The notes under the pieces are model-generated. The model worked only from the letters and a program-made list of their open reading frames with translations. It did no database searches and was not told where the DNA came from. Positions 10,894-22,541 of a stretch of 64,000 nucleotides of DNA are shown piece after piece (positions within the stretch are counted from its first letter, which is position 1; the number at the start of each line of letters is the position of its first letter). A program made the translations under genes and the position numbers. The stretch comes from Nemophila menziesii (Eukaryota > Streptophyta > Magnoliopsida > Boraginales > Hydrophyllaceae), in assembly GCA_029959085.1 (NCBI GenBank), contig JARWIR010000003.1:33433505-33497504 (forward strand), written 5' to 3'.

Positions 10894-11992
10894 TAGATCT
10901 ATTGATGGGCCTTACACTCTAGACTTGTGCAAAGAGAGTGAACAGCTGGTGAAAACTAGAAGAACATTTCTAAATTTGACAAGAAAAATGAAAGTGAATC
11001 AAGAAGATATAAAAATGGCTAAGAAGGTTATATATTAAGTAAGAGTATACTGAGGTTGAGATTGAGAGAGTGATAAGAGAGTGAGGGTTGGGATATTGTG
11101 AGAAGAAAATTATATTCAAAGAAGGAACCGTTTGTAAAATACTAAATAAGTGAGACTAGAGTCGTCTTATATAAAAAATTATTCGTGTGATAGTGTGAAT
11201 ACGTATATTTTGAGTCGACTTAATCGAACACTATCTGTAAACACAACATGGGATATGAATTAGAATTGACTCGTAATCTTGAGTCAGAAGTGGGGCCTCT
11301 CTCATTAATGTCCAATTTATCATTAATAAAAGAGGAGAGAGGCCCCACTTTTGACTCAAGATTACGAGTCAATTCTAATTCATATCCCATGGTGTGTTTA
11401 CAGATAGTATTCGATTAAGTCGACTCAAAATATACGTATTCACACTATCACATGAATAATTTTTTATATAAGACGACTCTAGTCTCACTTATTTCAGTAT
11501 TTTACAATAGGTTCCTTCTTTGAATAATTAATTTTCTTCTCACAATATCCCAACCCTCACTCTCTTATCACTCTCTCAATATCAACCTCAGTGTACTCTC
11601 ACTTAGTACATAACCTTCTTAGCCATTTTTATATCTTCTTGATTCACTTTCATGTTTCTTGTCAAATTTAGGAATGTTCTTCTAGTTTTCACCAGTTGTT
11701 CACTCTCTTTGCACAAGTCTAGAGTGTAAGGCCCATTAATAGATCTAATGTCACCTCACACCTGCTGCGAAAATGAAATTAAATATGGTTTTTGGTCACC
11801 CGATGAAGACCAAAAACTCATCAGCTATATATATGTCCATGGCCATGGATCCTGAAAGGAGCTTCCACAACTTGCAGGTAAAAAACCCCTTAAATTAGAT
11901 TCAAGAATTAAAAGTAATTTTTTTTGTGTATCAACTCTTATTACTCTAGTTCCAGGTCTACAAAGATGTGGTAAAGCTGTAGTCTGCGACAT
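10672..11992. repeat. ~1.3 kb near-perfect palindrome of a MYB promoter and 5' end
   Basis: The left arm (about 10672-11310) and right arm (about 11321-11992) are inverted copies that I judge by eye to be above 90% identical. At the axis, TGGGGCCTCTCTCATTAATG faces CATTAAT...GAGAGAGGCCCCA around a ~10-bp loop. Each arm contains the whole MYB upstream region, the ATG, exon 1, intron 1 and the start of exon 2. The left arm belongs to the minus-strand pseudogene; the right arm reads + and ends inside exon 2. A read-through transcript would fold into a long hairpin. Confidence 0.9.
11748..11992 (+). pseudogene. Truncated inverted MYB copy (right arm)
   Basis: ATG at 11748. Exon 1 (11748-11877) encodes MSPHTCCENEIKYGFWSPDE, then DQKLISYIYVHGHGS, a TGA at 11853-11855 where MYBs have the second R2 Trp, then KELPQLAG. 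A donor GT follows at 11878, and the exon 2 start at 11956 (GTCTACAAAGATGTGGTAAA) has a 1-bp deletion. Homology stops at about 11992, so R3 and the C-terminus are absent. It keeps 33 bp of R2 that the left copy lacks. Confidence 0.85.
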
Positions 11993-12781
11993 TAATTGTC
12001 CTTCATTGAAATTTTTTGATTTTTTTACATAGTGAGAAAAAAAAGGAAGTAAAAAAGAATTACAACTATATATGTCATGAATGACACTTTATTTACCAAT
12101 AGTGACTATGAAAGAGAAAATATAATGATAAAAGTCGTACCCATGACCAATGATGTACATATTCTAAGGTCAAGTCAAACTTCCGCGATATGACTAACTA
12201 GGTAAAAGAGTTTGACATAGGCATATTATTTATTTATTGTGTATGAGAAAGAGAAATATAATTGCATAAATGATACCCGTGACACATGATGCACAATTTT
12301 TCAAATCAAGTTCTCACTTCCACCATGATGATTAACTATGTGTTGATGAGACTTTGTAGAGACATGTCGTGGATTTTTCAATTACAATTTATTATTCCTA
12401 TAATAAAATAATCTATCACACTTGTTGAATTAGACTTTGAATTTACACAGAGACTAGTGTTCTAAGATTGATAAATGATTATCGGGGCTTAAGTTCGCTA
12501 GCTCAAACTACTCAAGTCAATCTAAACTAAACAATAAAATGATTATAAAATGCTTATCTTATTTTTCTTTTTAAAGTCTCAAGAAGGATGTTAAACATAC
12601 CAAGTGGAACATCCTCGTCGATGATCAAAGTGAGAATGCTCTCCATGATGGAGATTAGGTAACTCTCTTCAGTTAAACTATAAGAAATAGACACATTTAT
12701 TATAAAAGATATCACATAGGTAAAGAAACGGGACAAAATATTAAATGATGACTCAGTTGTTTTCAAAAAATAATGTGAGTT
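11993..12781. other. AT-rich intergenic DNA
   Basis: No gene recognised. It contains pairs of related stretches (near 12100-12220 and 12240-12360, GATAAAAGTCGTACCCATGA versus TAAATGATACCCGTGACACA) that look like an old local duplication. ORFs crossing here are chance. Confidence 0.4.
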
Positions 12782-12855
12782 TTGCATATAGCAAGTGGGA
12801 TTCAAACTTGAAGCTTTAAGAGTAATTTGACAGCGTCTTACCAATGAGTTATGTC
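12782..12855 (-). mobile_element. tRNA-derived SINE-like remnant
   Basis: On the minus strand ACTCATTGGTAAGACGC resembles a tRNA A box. About 35 bp later, AAGTTTGAATCCC resembles a B box (GGTTCGANTCC). No cloverleaf or clear tail; degenerate. Confidence 0.35.
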
Positions 12856-12872
12856 TATTCATCGAATGGTTT

Positions 12873-12873
12873 A

Positions 12874-12953
<80 letters not shown>
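12873..12953. repeat. (GT)n(TA)n microsatellite
   Basis: About ten GT units run into about thirty TA units. The 175-codon ORF on the minus strand over this tract is a by-product of the repeat. Confidence 0.95.
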
Positions 12954-12955
<2 letters not shown>

Positions 12956-13279
12956 CTTATGTCTAGTGGGACTTATCCTAGCCAACTTAAGTAGAAAATT
13001 TAATAAGACAAAATATTTGAAAAAATAATACACCATGTTCACATACTTATAAATTAAGCTACTATTCAATTTTTTTAACATATTAGAGAATGTTTGGGCC
13101 GACTTAAAGGTAAGGTTTGGGTTCTAATCATTTTACAATTTTGAGAATATTGTACAAATGTAATATATATTGAAAAAGAATAAAAGCGTTGGGCCGGCCT
13201 TGGAAAATAAAGTAAGTTCTAAATTTTTAACTAGAGGTCTTTTACTTATCGTGTAATTTGTGTTATATATTTTTTATTT

Positions 13280-14310
13280 TATATATGTAAAAATGACTTT
13301 TATATCCAAATAAAATTCTTCTATATGATAAGATCCAACCAAAATGACTTCATATAACCAGTACGTATGTTTTATTTTGGGTTTCTCTCCAACTTAAGAA
13401 ATAAGCAATGACATAGAATTCATAACTTATAGGTCGATCTTATAAGGGTAGGTTCGTGATATAATATGAATTTGACCTTTATTTTAAAAATATATATTAC
13501 GCAAATGGATTCACAAAAATTATTTGGCCACTTTTAATGTAAAAATTTTAAATTTTAAATTTAAACATTATAAATGTTAGTTAGTCAAATCAATTATATA
13601 CTTAATAAACAATCATATATAAATTAAATCAAAGAACCTATAAATAAAATTAGAAAGTAGAGTAATCTTAGTAATAAGTAATTCTAAAAATTAAATAAAA
13701 AATTATATTTGACTTATAAATATAGTTATAAAAATATTTATTCAAAAAAATCATGTAAATCAAGTAATTAAAATTCATTCTATCAAGTTTCAATCTTGAT
13801 TCATAAAAAAACCATAATCTAATTAACCGAATTGAAAAGTAATTTTATAATGGGTATTAAAATATCTTACCTGATTAATTTAGTTGAAATGACATGACCA
13901 ACAATCAAATCCTTAGAAATGTAGGGTATGATCATACAAAGGTTGGTGATATGTGTTACATTTGAGAGATCGGGGAAGAGTTTTTATCGGCTATAGTACA
14001 ATAAGAAAGTATTAAAGATTGAAATGGATGAGAAAGGGATAGAAGAGGTAAGAAGGAATGGTAGCGGCGAGTGTGATGTATTTGTGTTATGGGTTACTTT
14101 TTAGGTAAACAAATATTTGTATCATATTATATTTTTCTCTTAATATTCTCGTAGATCTATTTAAGGGTAAATATCTCAAACAGATATTTATTGTTTTCAA
14201 GTGATAAGTTTACCCTTTATATTTGCAAATAAACATTTTAAACCTATATTTTCAATAAATGATCAACGTTTGTTAGTTTTTTTTACTCCTTTTTATTAAA
14301 AAGTTATTCG
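13280..14310. repeat. Dispersed repeat block A, copy 1
   Basis: Starts near AAAAATGACTTTTATATCC and is repeated in direct orientation at 50911-51925, with frequent substitutions and small indels. Non-coding. Shared landmarks include ATAAGATCCAACCAAAAT, GGGTTTCTCTC and ATATTCTCGTAGATCTATTT. Confidence 0.8.
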
Positions 14311-14399
14311 AGACACGTTTTTTTGAATTGGCTCTTGAGTTAAACTACAAAGTTTTTTAGAATCTAATTTCTAACAACTCTTGTGTAGAAAGTTCTCTC

Positions 14400-15545
14400 A
14401 TTAGGTCAACCATTCTCAACAATATCAACATATTTCGGTAACCTTACATAAAACGTGAACCGGAATATCGATCCATTTCGAGAACCCATTTTGTAATAAA
14501 CGTCAACCCTCTTTAAAAAAAAATGTCATCCCGCTTTTAGAAAATAGACATTTGATTTTTAGTCGTTGGATTATTAAAGGCACAATGAGTAAATAGTACC
14601 TTCGTTCAAAACGACGTCCCATTTTGGTAATACTGGGTACCCGTGACAAGCACTCAATATGCTCTTGATAATCCTCAAATACCATCATCTTCCAAAATTA
14701 AATCAAGAGCTCTCAGTCACCCAAATCTTCATCTTCTCATCAAAAGCTTAATAATCATAATCTTCATATCCACTCAAGAGGTGAAAATCTATCCTCATCG
14801 TTAAATCAACTTAAGAATAAGTAAATAAGCATCACTTTATCATATACTCAAAAAGGATATTATCATCAAGATTCATTGATCAATAAACTTAATAAGGAGT
14901 TTACAAGTTTCATTTTATTATCTACTCATTAAGAAGTCATTTGTGTTTATTGTAATTATTAAACAAATCACAAAATTTTACCCCTTGCTCTAGAATAGAT
15001 AAAAGTGGGTTTAGAGGTTAAGATTGAGCCTCACAAAAATCTCACTTAGGTTGTGAGTTGGCCCGATAAAAGTCTTGTTATTAGGTTTAATTGACCCTGT
15101 CAAAAATCACATTTAGAGCTTATGATTAATCCTGGCTAAAATCTCCTTATATAGGTTTCATTTTTCACTGTTAAGAAATATTGAAGTTTAGTGGATGAGT
15201 TTAAAATCTTAAGGTCTCTACCTTAGATTGTGGATGTAGGGTAACTAAACCATTCTAGACTATTGTGTAATCTCTATCCCTACACTTTATAATTTATGTT
15301 GTGATATAGATTTACCTAAGTTTTTTTATCAACTAATAATATATTCTTCTACTAACCTTTAAGTGTGATAAAATCCCTCAAAGAGTTTTCAAACTTATAT
15401 TATCTTCCAAATTATTTTTAATTACTAATAAAATTGACTAGTGTCCTATTCACCCCAACCCCCTCCCCCAGTCCCTCTAGGAATGGCAAAACCCCTTTAT
15501 TTGATGAACTTTTAAATAATTTGTCTACGTTGTATGTAGTCCTTT
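14400..15545. repeat. Dispersed repeat block C, copy 1 (possible Copia LTR/leader relic)
   Basis: Repeated in direct orientation at 54205-55420 (GGTAACCTTACATAAAACGTG near 14440; TGTGTAATCTCTATCCCTAC near 15265). The end, TGTCCTATTCACCCC near 15444, resembles the sequence near the LTR/leader junction of some plant Copia elements. That identification is a guess. No ORF. Confidence 0.55.
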
Positions 15546-15960
15546 TGCCATTGTTCAAGAATTAAAGTACCTTTGTAAAATAATCTTACAATATTCTATA
15601 CACAATCAAATATAAATAGTAATTTATTTGTAAAATAATATATATATATATATATATATAATTGAATAATATAAATTACATTTAATAATCTAATTTTTGA
15701 GTAATTGGTGACTCCATTACAACTAGTTTCGAGTACTGGTCAGCTCCAGAGAAATTAAGATAGACGGAGAAAGAGTTTTCTTATAAGAATTTTACAAATT
15801 TTTTTCAGGATATCATTTCTTCTTCCAGAATGTAATATATATAATAATATAATTGATTGATATAAGAAACATGGTCGTTGTGACCATTCTAACCATTTCT
15901 TTATTCATTAGTGTATGTTTCACATAAATCTGACTATTAGACAAAGATTAAGGGCCAGTT
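15546..15960. repeat. Dispersed repeat block B, copy 1
   Basis: Contains GGTGACTCCATTACAACTAG (about 15705) and a (TA)n run at 15639-15660. It is repeated twice, in direct orientation, at 53110-53480 and 53530-53940. Order relative to blocks A and C differs between the two regions. Non-coding. Confidence 0.65.
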
Positions 15961-16850
15961 GACGTGGATTATTTAAGAGTTAAAAAAAATTCAACAAACA
16001 CTGAAATATTTGTAAGAAATATTCAAATTTTTTTGACATCTAGAATCACTTAAGTGATTTTTACAAGAACAATATATCAGTTGTTTTTCCTAAAAGTAAT
16101 TTTAAAGGTCTAAAGCATTTTTAGAGATTTAGAATTACTTTAAGTGATATTTTAAATTAACACTCTCAAACAAACACTATAAGACTTCAAAAATTCAACT
16201 GGCTAGAACCTTCTTATTTCTTCTACACTCAAATGGTGTAAAGTGAGAGGTACATCGTACGAATCTCCCCCTGGATATAGGTAACCTGGCTCTGATTTAC
16301 CTAGAGATATGCATGGAGATGTGTGCATATTCTGTGGGATTAGTCATAGTGCGGCACAAATTTGGACCGAACCACCCACTTACAAAAAAGATGACTAAAA
16401 ATTAGACCATAAACACCTTATCTTATATATCATTTAGTTTGTAAATACCTTTTAAATTTGTATTGTATACATGAAATGAAAAACCTATAAAAAGGGCATT
16501 CATTGTGGCTTGGGTGACGAAGTCTAAATGTATTAGCGTTTTCTAGTCCTTATGACCCCCATTGTAAAAAAAAAGGGGCCATACATACCAATTTGATAAC
16601 TCTATCTATTTTTTATGCCCCGTTAGTTAATTTTAAGTGAAGTATTTAAAGAATTTAATATCTCCTAAAACCCTCATGTTCTTCTCTTCTCATTTCCTAT
16701 CATCACCATATCTAAATACTTTGATTCCATTTACTCCTACTAGCGGCCTGTTTAGAAGTGCTTATTTTTTAGTCAAACGCACTTTTTGTATAAAATTAGA
16801 ATATTTGTAAAATATCAGTATATACATAAATATATATAGAGATATTAACC
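15961..16850. other. AT-rich intergenic DNA
   Basis: No gene, RNA or clear element. A stretch near 16740 (GCGGCCTGTTTAGAAGTGCT) looks like one end of a common MITE type, but no partner end was found. Confidence 0.35.
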
Positions 16851-18125
16851 TATATAGTCCTAGAACCCAATATCCCACCCCTATCAAGTCCCACCCCTCA
16901 TTTCCCCCCTATAGAGTCATGCGTTAGATTTTATATACCATCACTACCCCTCATTAGAATATATCAATATCAAGCTATCCCTTATTTTTAGCTAGTAACT
17001 GATTCCCTTTTAATAGCTGATATCTTAAATCCCATGAATCATGCTTTTATTATAGTAAATTTGTTATACCTTTTAACAAAATCATTCTACAAGCAACACC
17101 ACCGATATCTTCTCCAATAATACACCATCATCGTTCTTCCATTTTTTACAGTAAGGTATGTTCCATTATTTTTCTGATTTTTTTGCTCATCTCCGCCACG
17201 CCAGTGATGGGCTGCTTCCCGTTCAATTCCAGCTTCCTCACGATCCGCTTCTCCAGCTCCTCCCGAACAGCTGCTCCAGCTCCCTCAAGCTCGGCTACTC
17301 CTCCAGGTGTTTGCGTTGCAGCGTCTCCAAGCTCTTGATCCGCTGCTTCGCCAGGTCCGTTCATCACAGCTCTACCAGGAACCCTTGCTGTAGCAGCTCT
17401 ATGGAGGTAAGAGATGGCAGAGAGCAGGTGGGGGTGTCACGAAATAATGCAGCAACCGAGACTTTGTATGGTGGAGAAGTGTTGTTGGTGGGGTGGTGCG
17501 AGGTGGTGGTGCGAGGTGGTGGTGGCGGTTTTTTGGTGGTGGAGAAGTGTTGTTGGTGGGGTTGAAAACACTGCACGTTTCTGATGGGTTACGCGTGGAA
17601 TATCAGTGGTTTGTTAGTTAGTATCGGTGGTTTGTACTGATGGGTTACGTGTGGACACACTGCACATTTCTGATGGGTTACGTGTAGAATATCGATGGTG
17701 TGCTAGTTAATATCGATGGGTTGTAAATACTGGTGTTTTGGACTGTATGAAAAACAGACGGGTTATGTGTGGGATATCGATGGTGTGCTAGTTAATATCG
17801 ATGGGTTGTAAATACTGGTGTTATTTTGTGCTTTAATTTAATGTATTTGGCTTTAATTTATTAAAGATATATAATAAGTGATTTTCTATTAGTTTATTTG
17901 TTTTATTTTGTGTTTTAATTTAATATATTTGGCAATTATTTCCTTTTTTTATATTAATTGATTGGTTGCATATAATTAGGAAATTAGTTTTGGTAAGTCA
18001 AAAGATATTAATGGAGCAGAAGGGCAATTTCGACTTTTGGGGTGGGTTGGACCTGATGGGCAACTGACAATAGTCTGTGGACTTCATGAGTAAATCACCC
18101 TATCCGTCGAATTATTGTAAAAAGT
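16851..18125. other. Possible DNA element with a GC-rich insert and tandem repeats
   Basis: Three parts stand out. 16860-16920 has C-rich runs (CCCACCCCTATCAAG), and a roughly inverse G-rich stretch lies near 18035-18060 (GGGGTGGGTTGGACC). 17185-17410 is GC-rich, unlike its surroundings, with an uninterrupted minus-strand frame (73 codons) rich in Glu/Ala/Gly and a +-strand frame of 135 codons. 17575-17820 is tandemly repeated. It may be a non-autonomous transposon carrying foreign sequence, but I cannot name the family or donor. Confidence 0.3.
17575..17822. repeat. Imperfect tandem repeats
   Basis: The phrase GATGGGTTACGTGTGGA-ATATCGATGG recurs about four times. The 50-bp segment TGTGCTAGTTAATATCGATG...AATACTGGTGTT occurs twice, almost unchanged. 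Confidence 0.8.
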
Positions 18126-18389
18126 CAAATTCTAACACATTAATCCCTCAGTTACCTTTTGTGCGAACCAAACCCTCATGAATACACCATCGGTTCCACT
18201 AATGGATTTTTTATAAGATCAAATATCCACAGGTGACACGGTTAATTTTTTATCCATTGTCATCCCTAGTCCTGGATACCAATTCATCTATCTTTCTTTT
18301 TTAAGTAACAAAAATCTATCATGCCTATTAAAACAATTTCTTCCTCATATGAAAATTATTCGGGTTCCATTAGTATCCATAGTGCTACA

Positions 18390-18979
18390 GATAATTTCCC
18401 TCTTCCCAGGGCAAAAACTGAATAGGAACAATTATCTTCAGTGGTCATAATCAGTCATGATGTAAATTTGTGGAAAAGGAAAATATGAGTACATCACAAG
18501 TGAATACATTGCTTCAAAAATAGGTGATCCCCTATATACGATTTGAAAAAGAGAAATTAATATTGCTATGTCTTGGTTGGTCAATTCCAAGACGAATGAA
18601 ATAGGCAAGAATTTCTTGCTCTATAGTGCGGCTTATGAAAAATGAGATGCGTCAAAAGAATTCTATTCGAGCAAAGAAAATACCTCTACAATCTTTGAGA
18701 TTCAATGGTCTTAGTTAAGGAGGTATTTTGGTCACATAATAGTATACTAATATGCTCACTCGATAGTTGCAACAACAAGATATACTTGAAGATCATTTTT
18801 GGGAATTCACAAATGACACCAAAAAATTTAAAGAGTTTGTGGAGGAGAAAGAATTTGAAGTTTTCAAGGGAACTTAACAAAAAATTATAGATGAAGGTCG
18901 TGGAAGAGTATTAGGGACAAAATATTTTCCAAGCATTCGAGAAGTCTTTTTAAAATGCGTAGAGAAGAGAATATATAGG
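18390..18979 (+). pseudogene. Outer Copia gag remnant (left fragment)
   Basis: Frames on + read KLNRNNYLQWS, ICGKGKYEYITSEYIASKIG, INIAMSWLVNSKTNEIGKNF and LLYSAAYEK, the classic Copia Gag (UBN2) sequence order, with many stops. It is cut at 18979 by the younger Copia. The same element resumes at 22805 with the Gag Cys/His region and protease. TSD ATAGG at the join (18975-18979, 22800-22804) shows the two parts were once contiguous. Confidence 0.8.
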
Positions 18980-19240
18980 TGTTAGAGATCAGACCCAATT
19001 CTCTTTAGTAAGGTCTGGCCCATTAATTTAATAACCTTATAATATCCCTGACTTCTCTATATATACACTTGTAATGTGTATTATTATTCACACCCTTTAG
19101 AATATAATTTTCCTTGTAATCTTTCTCTCATCATACTAAATCTTTCTTCTCTTCCCGTGGTTTTTCCCGTCTAGGGTTTCCACGTAAATCTTGTGTCTAT
19201 TACTAACTTGTGTGTTTTATTATTCCATCATATTATATCA
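18980..19240 (+). repeat. 5' LTR of inner Copia
   Basis: 261 bp, TG...CA. TATATATACAC near 19060 may be the TATA region. Pairs with 22542-22799; the difference of 3 bp comes from one short indel. Confidence 0.95.
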
Positions 19241-19243
19241 AAT

Positions 19244-19255
19244 TGGTATCAGAGC
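19244..19255 (+). other. Primer-binding site of inner Copia
   Basis: TGGTATCAGAGC, 3 bp after the 5' LTR. It is complementary to the 3' end of initiator methionine tRNA, the usual primer for plant Copia elements. Confidence 0.9.
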
Positions 19256-20067
19256 TCAGGCTTATCTCGCACAACAAGTTACGTATTTTTTCTTACACAA
19301 GAATTGAGTATTTAAGAATTACCGGAGAATCACCACCTCATAAAACCCTTTTCCCATATTTATTTATTTAGTTTTATTTTCTGTTTCAAATTTTTTTTTG
19401 TTATTATTAGGGTTTCGAAAATTCGAAATTATATCTCACGATTTCGACGTCCTTGGAAAGATTAGTCAATCAAGTATTGTTCTTACCGTTATTACGAAGC
19501 AAACGGCATACTTATTACTAAGTTTCGAATCGTAATTCGAAGCTTACATCGACCTAGGGTTTTCGAAATTTTTGATTCGTTACTCTCGGATCATCTTTGC
19601 GTTTTCAGGAAAAATTGGCTCCATAGATCCCATCGATTCAAGAAGACGATCCAGCAGGGTCCTTCTTCGTCGTGTTTGGTGAAGAATTGAGCAAGAAACT
19701 GCCGGGTCGAGTTCACAGCTCTTTGGGTCGGATTCTCAGTAAAACCGGGTAGAGAAGAAGAAGGGGCGCGGATCCAGTGCGACGCGGTGCAACCGAGTGC
19801 TGTGTTCCGCAGCTTCTGATTGGTCAGGGTTTCATTCCAGTGCTTCGCGGCTACTGTGCACCTGTTGCGCAGTAATTTATTTTAAAAAAAAAATTGACCG
19901 CTGCTGCCGCCTTTGACCAGTCAACATTGACCGTTGACTTTTTGGTTGACTTTTTTGGGTCAACCTTATTAGGGTTTTTCAACGTCCCGGATTCGATTTC
20001 GAGGTCGGTTTCCCCAAATTCTGATTATTTATTGCTATTTTTCTTGTATTTTCGCTAATTCGTGAAT

Positions 20068-20640
20068 ATGACAACCTTAAAATTTGAAATTCCGCTCTTA
20101 AAGCTTTATCACAAATTCAACTTCATCTCTCAAATCAGGTCTTACAAGACGTTTTAAAAGAAAAATCTGCCGCTGCCTTATGGTTAAAATTAGAGCAATT
20201 ATGTAGGACAAAAAATCTCACCAGCAAGTTAGCTCTCAAACAGCGACTTTATTCTCATCGTTTGGTTGAAGGTACGTCTTTAGAAGATCATATATCTGGT
20301 TTTAAAGAAATTGTGTCTGATTTAGAAGCTTTAGAAGTCAAGTATGAACTGAAGATTTGGCATTAATTTTATTGTGTTCTCTACCTCCATCGTATTCGAA
20401 TTGTAGAGATACAATATTATACAGTCATGAAACCTTATCCGTAGATGAAGTATATGAAGCCTTATATTCAAAGGAAAGGATGTAACACTTGTTGGGTACA
20501 ACTGAGCTCCATGCAGAAGGCTTGTCCGTACGAGGAAGATCGCATGAGTAAAAATCTGGAGGTGATGAATGGAAGACAAACAAAATCTGCAACTATTGCA
20601 AGAAAAAGGGGCACATAATATCTGAATGTTGGACATTGCA
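20068..20640 (+). pseudogene. Inner Copia gag, internally deleted
   Basis: ATG at 20068 gives MTTLKFEIPLL, the usual Copia Gag start. A deletion or shift at about 20098 then jumps to ALSQIQLHLSNQVLQDVL and LALKQRLYSHRLVEGTSLED. A further shift near 20350 precedes LILLCSLPPSYSN and a stop at about 20484. At 20586-20635 the frame contiguous with the pol ORF gives the zinc knuckle CNYCKKKGHIISECW (CX2CX4HX4C). It cannot make a normal capsid protein. Confidence 0.8.
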
Positions 20641-22360
20641 GAACAGGAACAAGAATCCTACTCCAAATCACAACCGATACCCAAATAAAATCGGCGAAGC
20701 TGATGTCGTACAAAATGATAGCGATGGAGAACTTTTAGATGCGTGTGAAAGTGAACCTAACTCAGGAGAAGAATGGATTATGGAATCTGGATGCACTTTT
20801 CATATGTGTCCCAATCGTGATTGGTTTTCTTCATATGAACTACTCTCGAAAGGTTCCGTTTTAATGGGAAATAATGCCTCATGCAAAATTACTGGAAATG
20901 GTACAATCAGAATTAAGATGTTTGATGGGGTCATAAGAAAACTTGGAAATGTAAGACATGTTCCAGAGTTGAAGAGAAATCTTATATCTTTGAGTAGTTT
21001 GGATTCAAAAGGGTACACATACATTGGAGAAGGTGGAGTTCTAAAGATTTGCAAAGGAAGTCGTATTGTGATGAAAGGACAAAAGAGGACAGCAGAATTA
21101 TATGTTTTGCAGGGTTCCACGGGTGATACAAATGTCGTTTCTACTTCATTTTCAAAGGATGATACGATTAAAATTTGGCATATGCGTTTAGGACATATAA
21201 GCGAAAGTGGTATGGCTGAACTAAATAGAAGAGGACTTCTCGATGGACAAAGTCTGGGAAAACTTCACCCTTGCAAACATTGTGTCATTGGAAACCAAAA
21301 AGAAGTTCGATTCGAGAAAAACATTCACACCACTAAAGGTACACTTGACTATCTTCATTTAGATCTTTGGGGTCCCTCTAAAGTCTCTTCCATGGGAGGC
21401 TCTTATTACATGTTGACTATAATTGATGACTTCTCTAGAAAAGTTTGGGTGTTATTCTTGAAACAAAAGAATGATGCATTGTCAACCTTTAAAGAATGGA
21501 AGATTATGATTGAGAAACAAACAAGAAAGCAAATAAAACACCTTCATACTAATAGTGGTTTAGAGTTTTGCTCCAACGACTTCAATGCTCTCTGTAAGTC
21601 CAAAAGTATTATTAGACACTCAACCATTCCAGGTACAACTCAGCAAAATGGCGTAGCAGAACGTATGAATAGAACAATTATAGAAAAAGTACGTTCAATG
21701 CTTTCTAACTCTGGTTTATCAAATATGTTTTGGGCCGAAGCCGCTTCTACAGCTACTTATCTAATCAATATTTCTCCATCAACTGCCATTGATAACAAAA
21801 CTCCACAAGAGGTATGGTCTGAAACTGCTCCAAAATATTCGAATCTTAAAGTTTTTGGTTGTCCAGCATATGCACATGTTGATAATGGTAAATTGGAACC
21901 TAGATCAAGAAAGTGTATCTTTCTCGGCTATAAATCTGGTGTTAAAGGTTATAAATTATGGTGCCCAGAAACCAGGAAAATAGTAATTAGCAGAAATGTT
22001 ATTTTTAATGAAAGTGTTATGCTTCCTAATTTACCCTCTAGTGATAAAGATCAGAAGAAACTAAGCGCGGAGGTTAATTTGCCAACAGAATCACAACTTG
22101 TACCAGAATCTACATCTCAGAATAATTCAGACATACATGATGGTGGTGATATCCCTTCACCACAACCACCACAGTATTCTATTGCAGCAAACAGACCAAG
22201 GAGAACTATTAATCCTCCTCAGAGATTTGCCACAGCTGATTTGGTTGCTTATGCTTTGATTAGCACTCATGATAATCCGGATGATATGAAGGCTAAGCCG
22301 GTTTCGATCTCTAAGTTTGAGCTTTGCTCGGGCTTAGTTGGTATTTACAGTTTGAATTAA
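20636..22360 (+). pseudogene. Inner Copia protease-integrase ORF, lacking RT/RNase H
   Basis: 574 open codons, continuous upstream with the zinc knuckle; the ATG at 20636 is not a natural start. Protease region: EWIMESGCTFHM, where the family has DSGC, so the catalytic Asp is replaced by Glu. Pre-integrase: IKIWHMRLGHISESGM with the HHCC set ending HPCKHCVIG. Integrase: LHLDLWGP keeps the first Asp. The second site reads LHTNSGLEF where TDNG is usual, so Asp is replaced by Asn. The Glu motif PGTTQQNGVAERMNRTI is present. The ORF ends shortly after the integrase in a Ser/Pro-rich tail with no RT. The open frame is long, but key catalytic residues are changed. Confidence 0.9.
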
Positions 22361-22541
22361 ACCCTTCGGGGTTTTCGGAAGAGGAGAGATATTTGAAGAT
22401 CAGGGATTTATTTTCTTGACTTCTTAGCGGATTCTTCGTCAAGATAGAGATATTTTTTCAAGGTGGAGATATTTTTTTCGAGGTGGAGATATCGTCAGGT
22501 TTTCTGGGCCCAACTTACCGAATATGGGTCAAGGTGGAGAT

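Noticed and set aside
12554..13081. 175-codon minus ORF
   Set aside because: Mostly the translation of a GT/TA microsatellite (Ile-Tyr and Thr-His runs).
17158..17565. 135-codon + ORF as a real gene
   Set aside because: Runs through G-rich tandem DNA, no domain, no splice or promoter context. Kept only as a GC-rich island of unknown origin.
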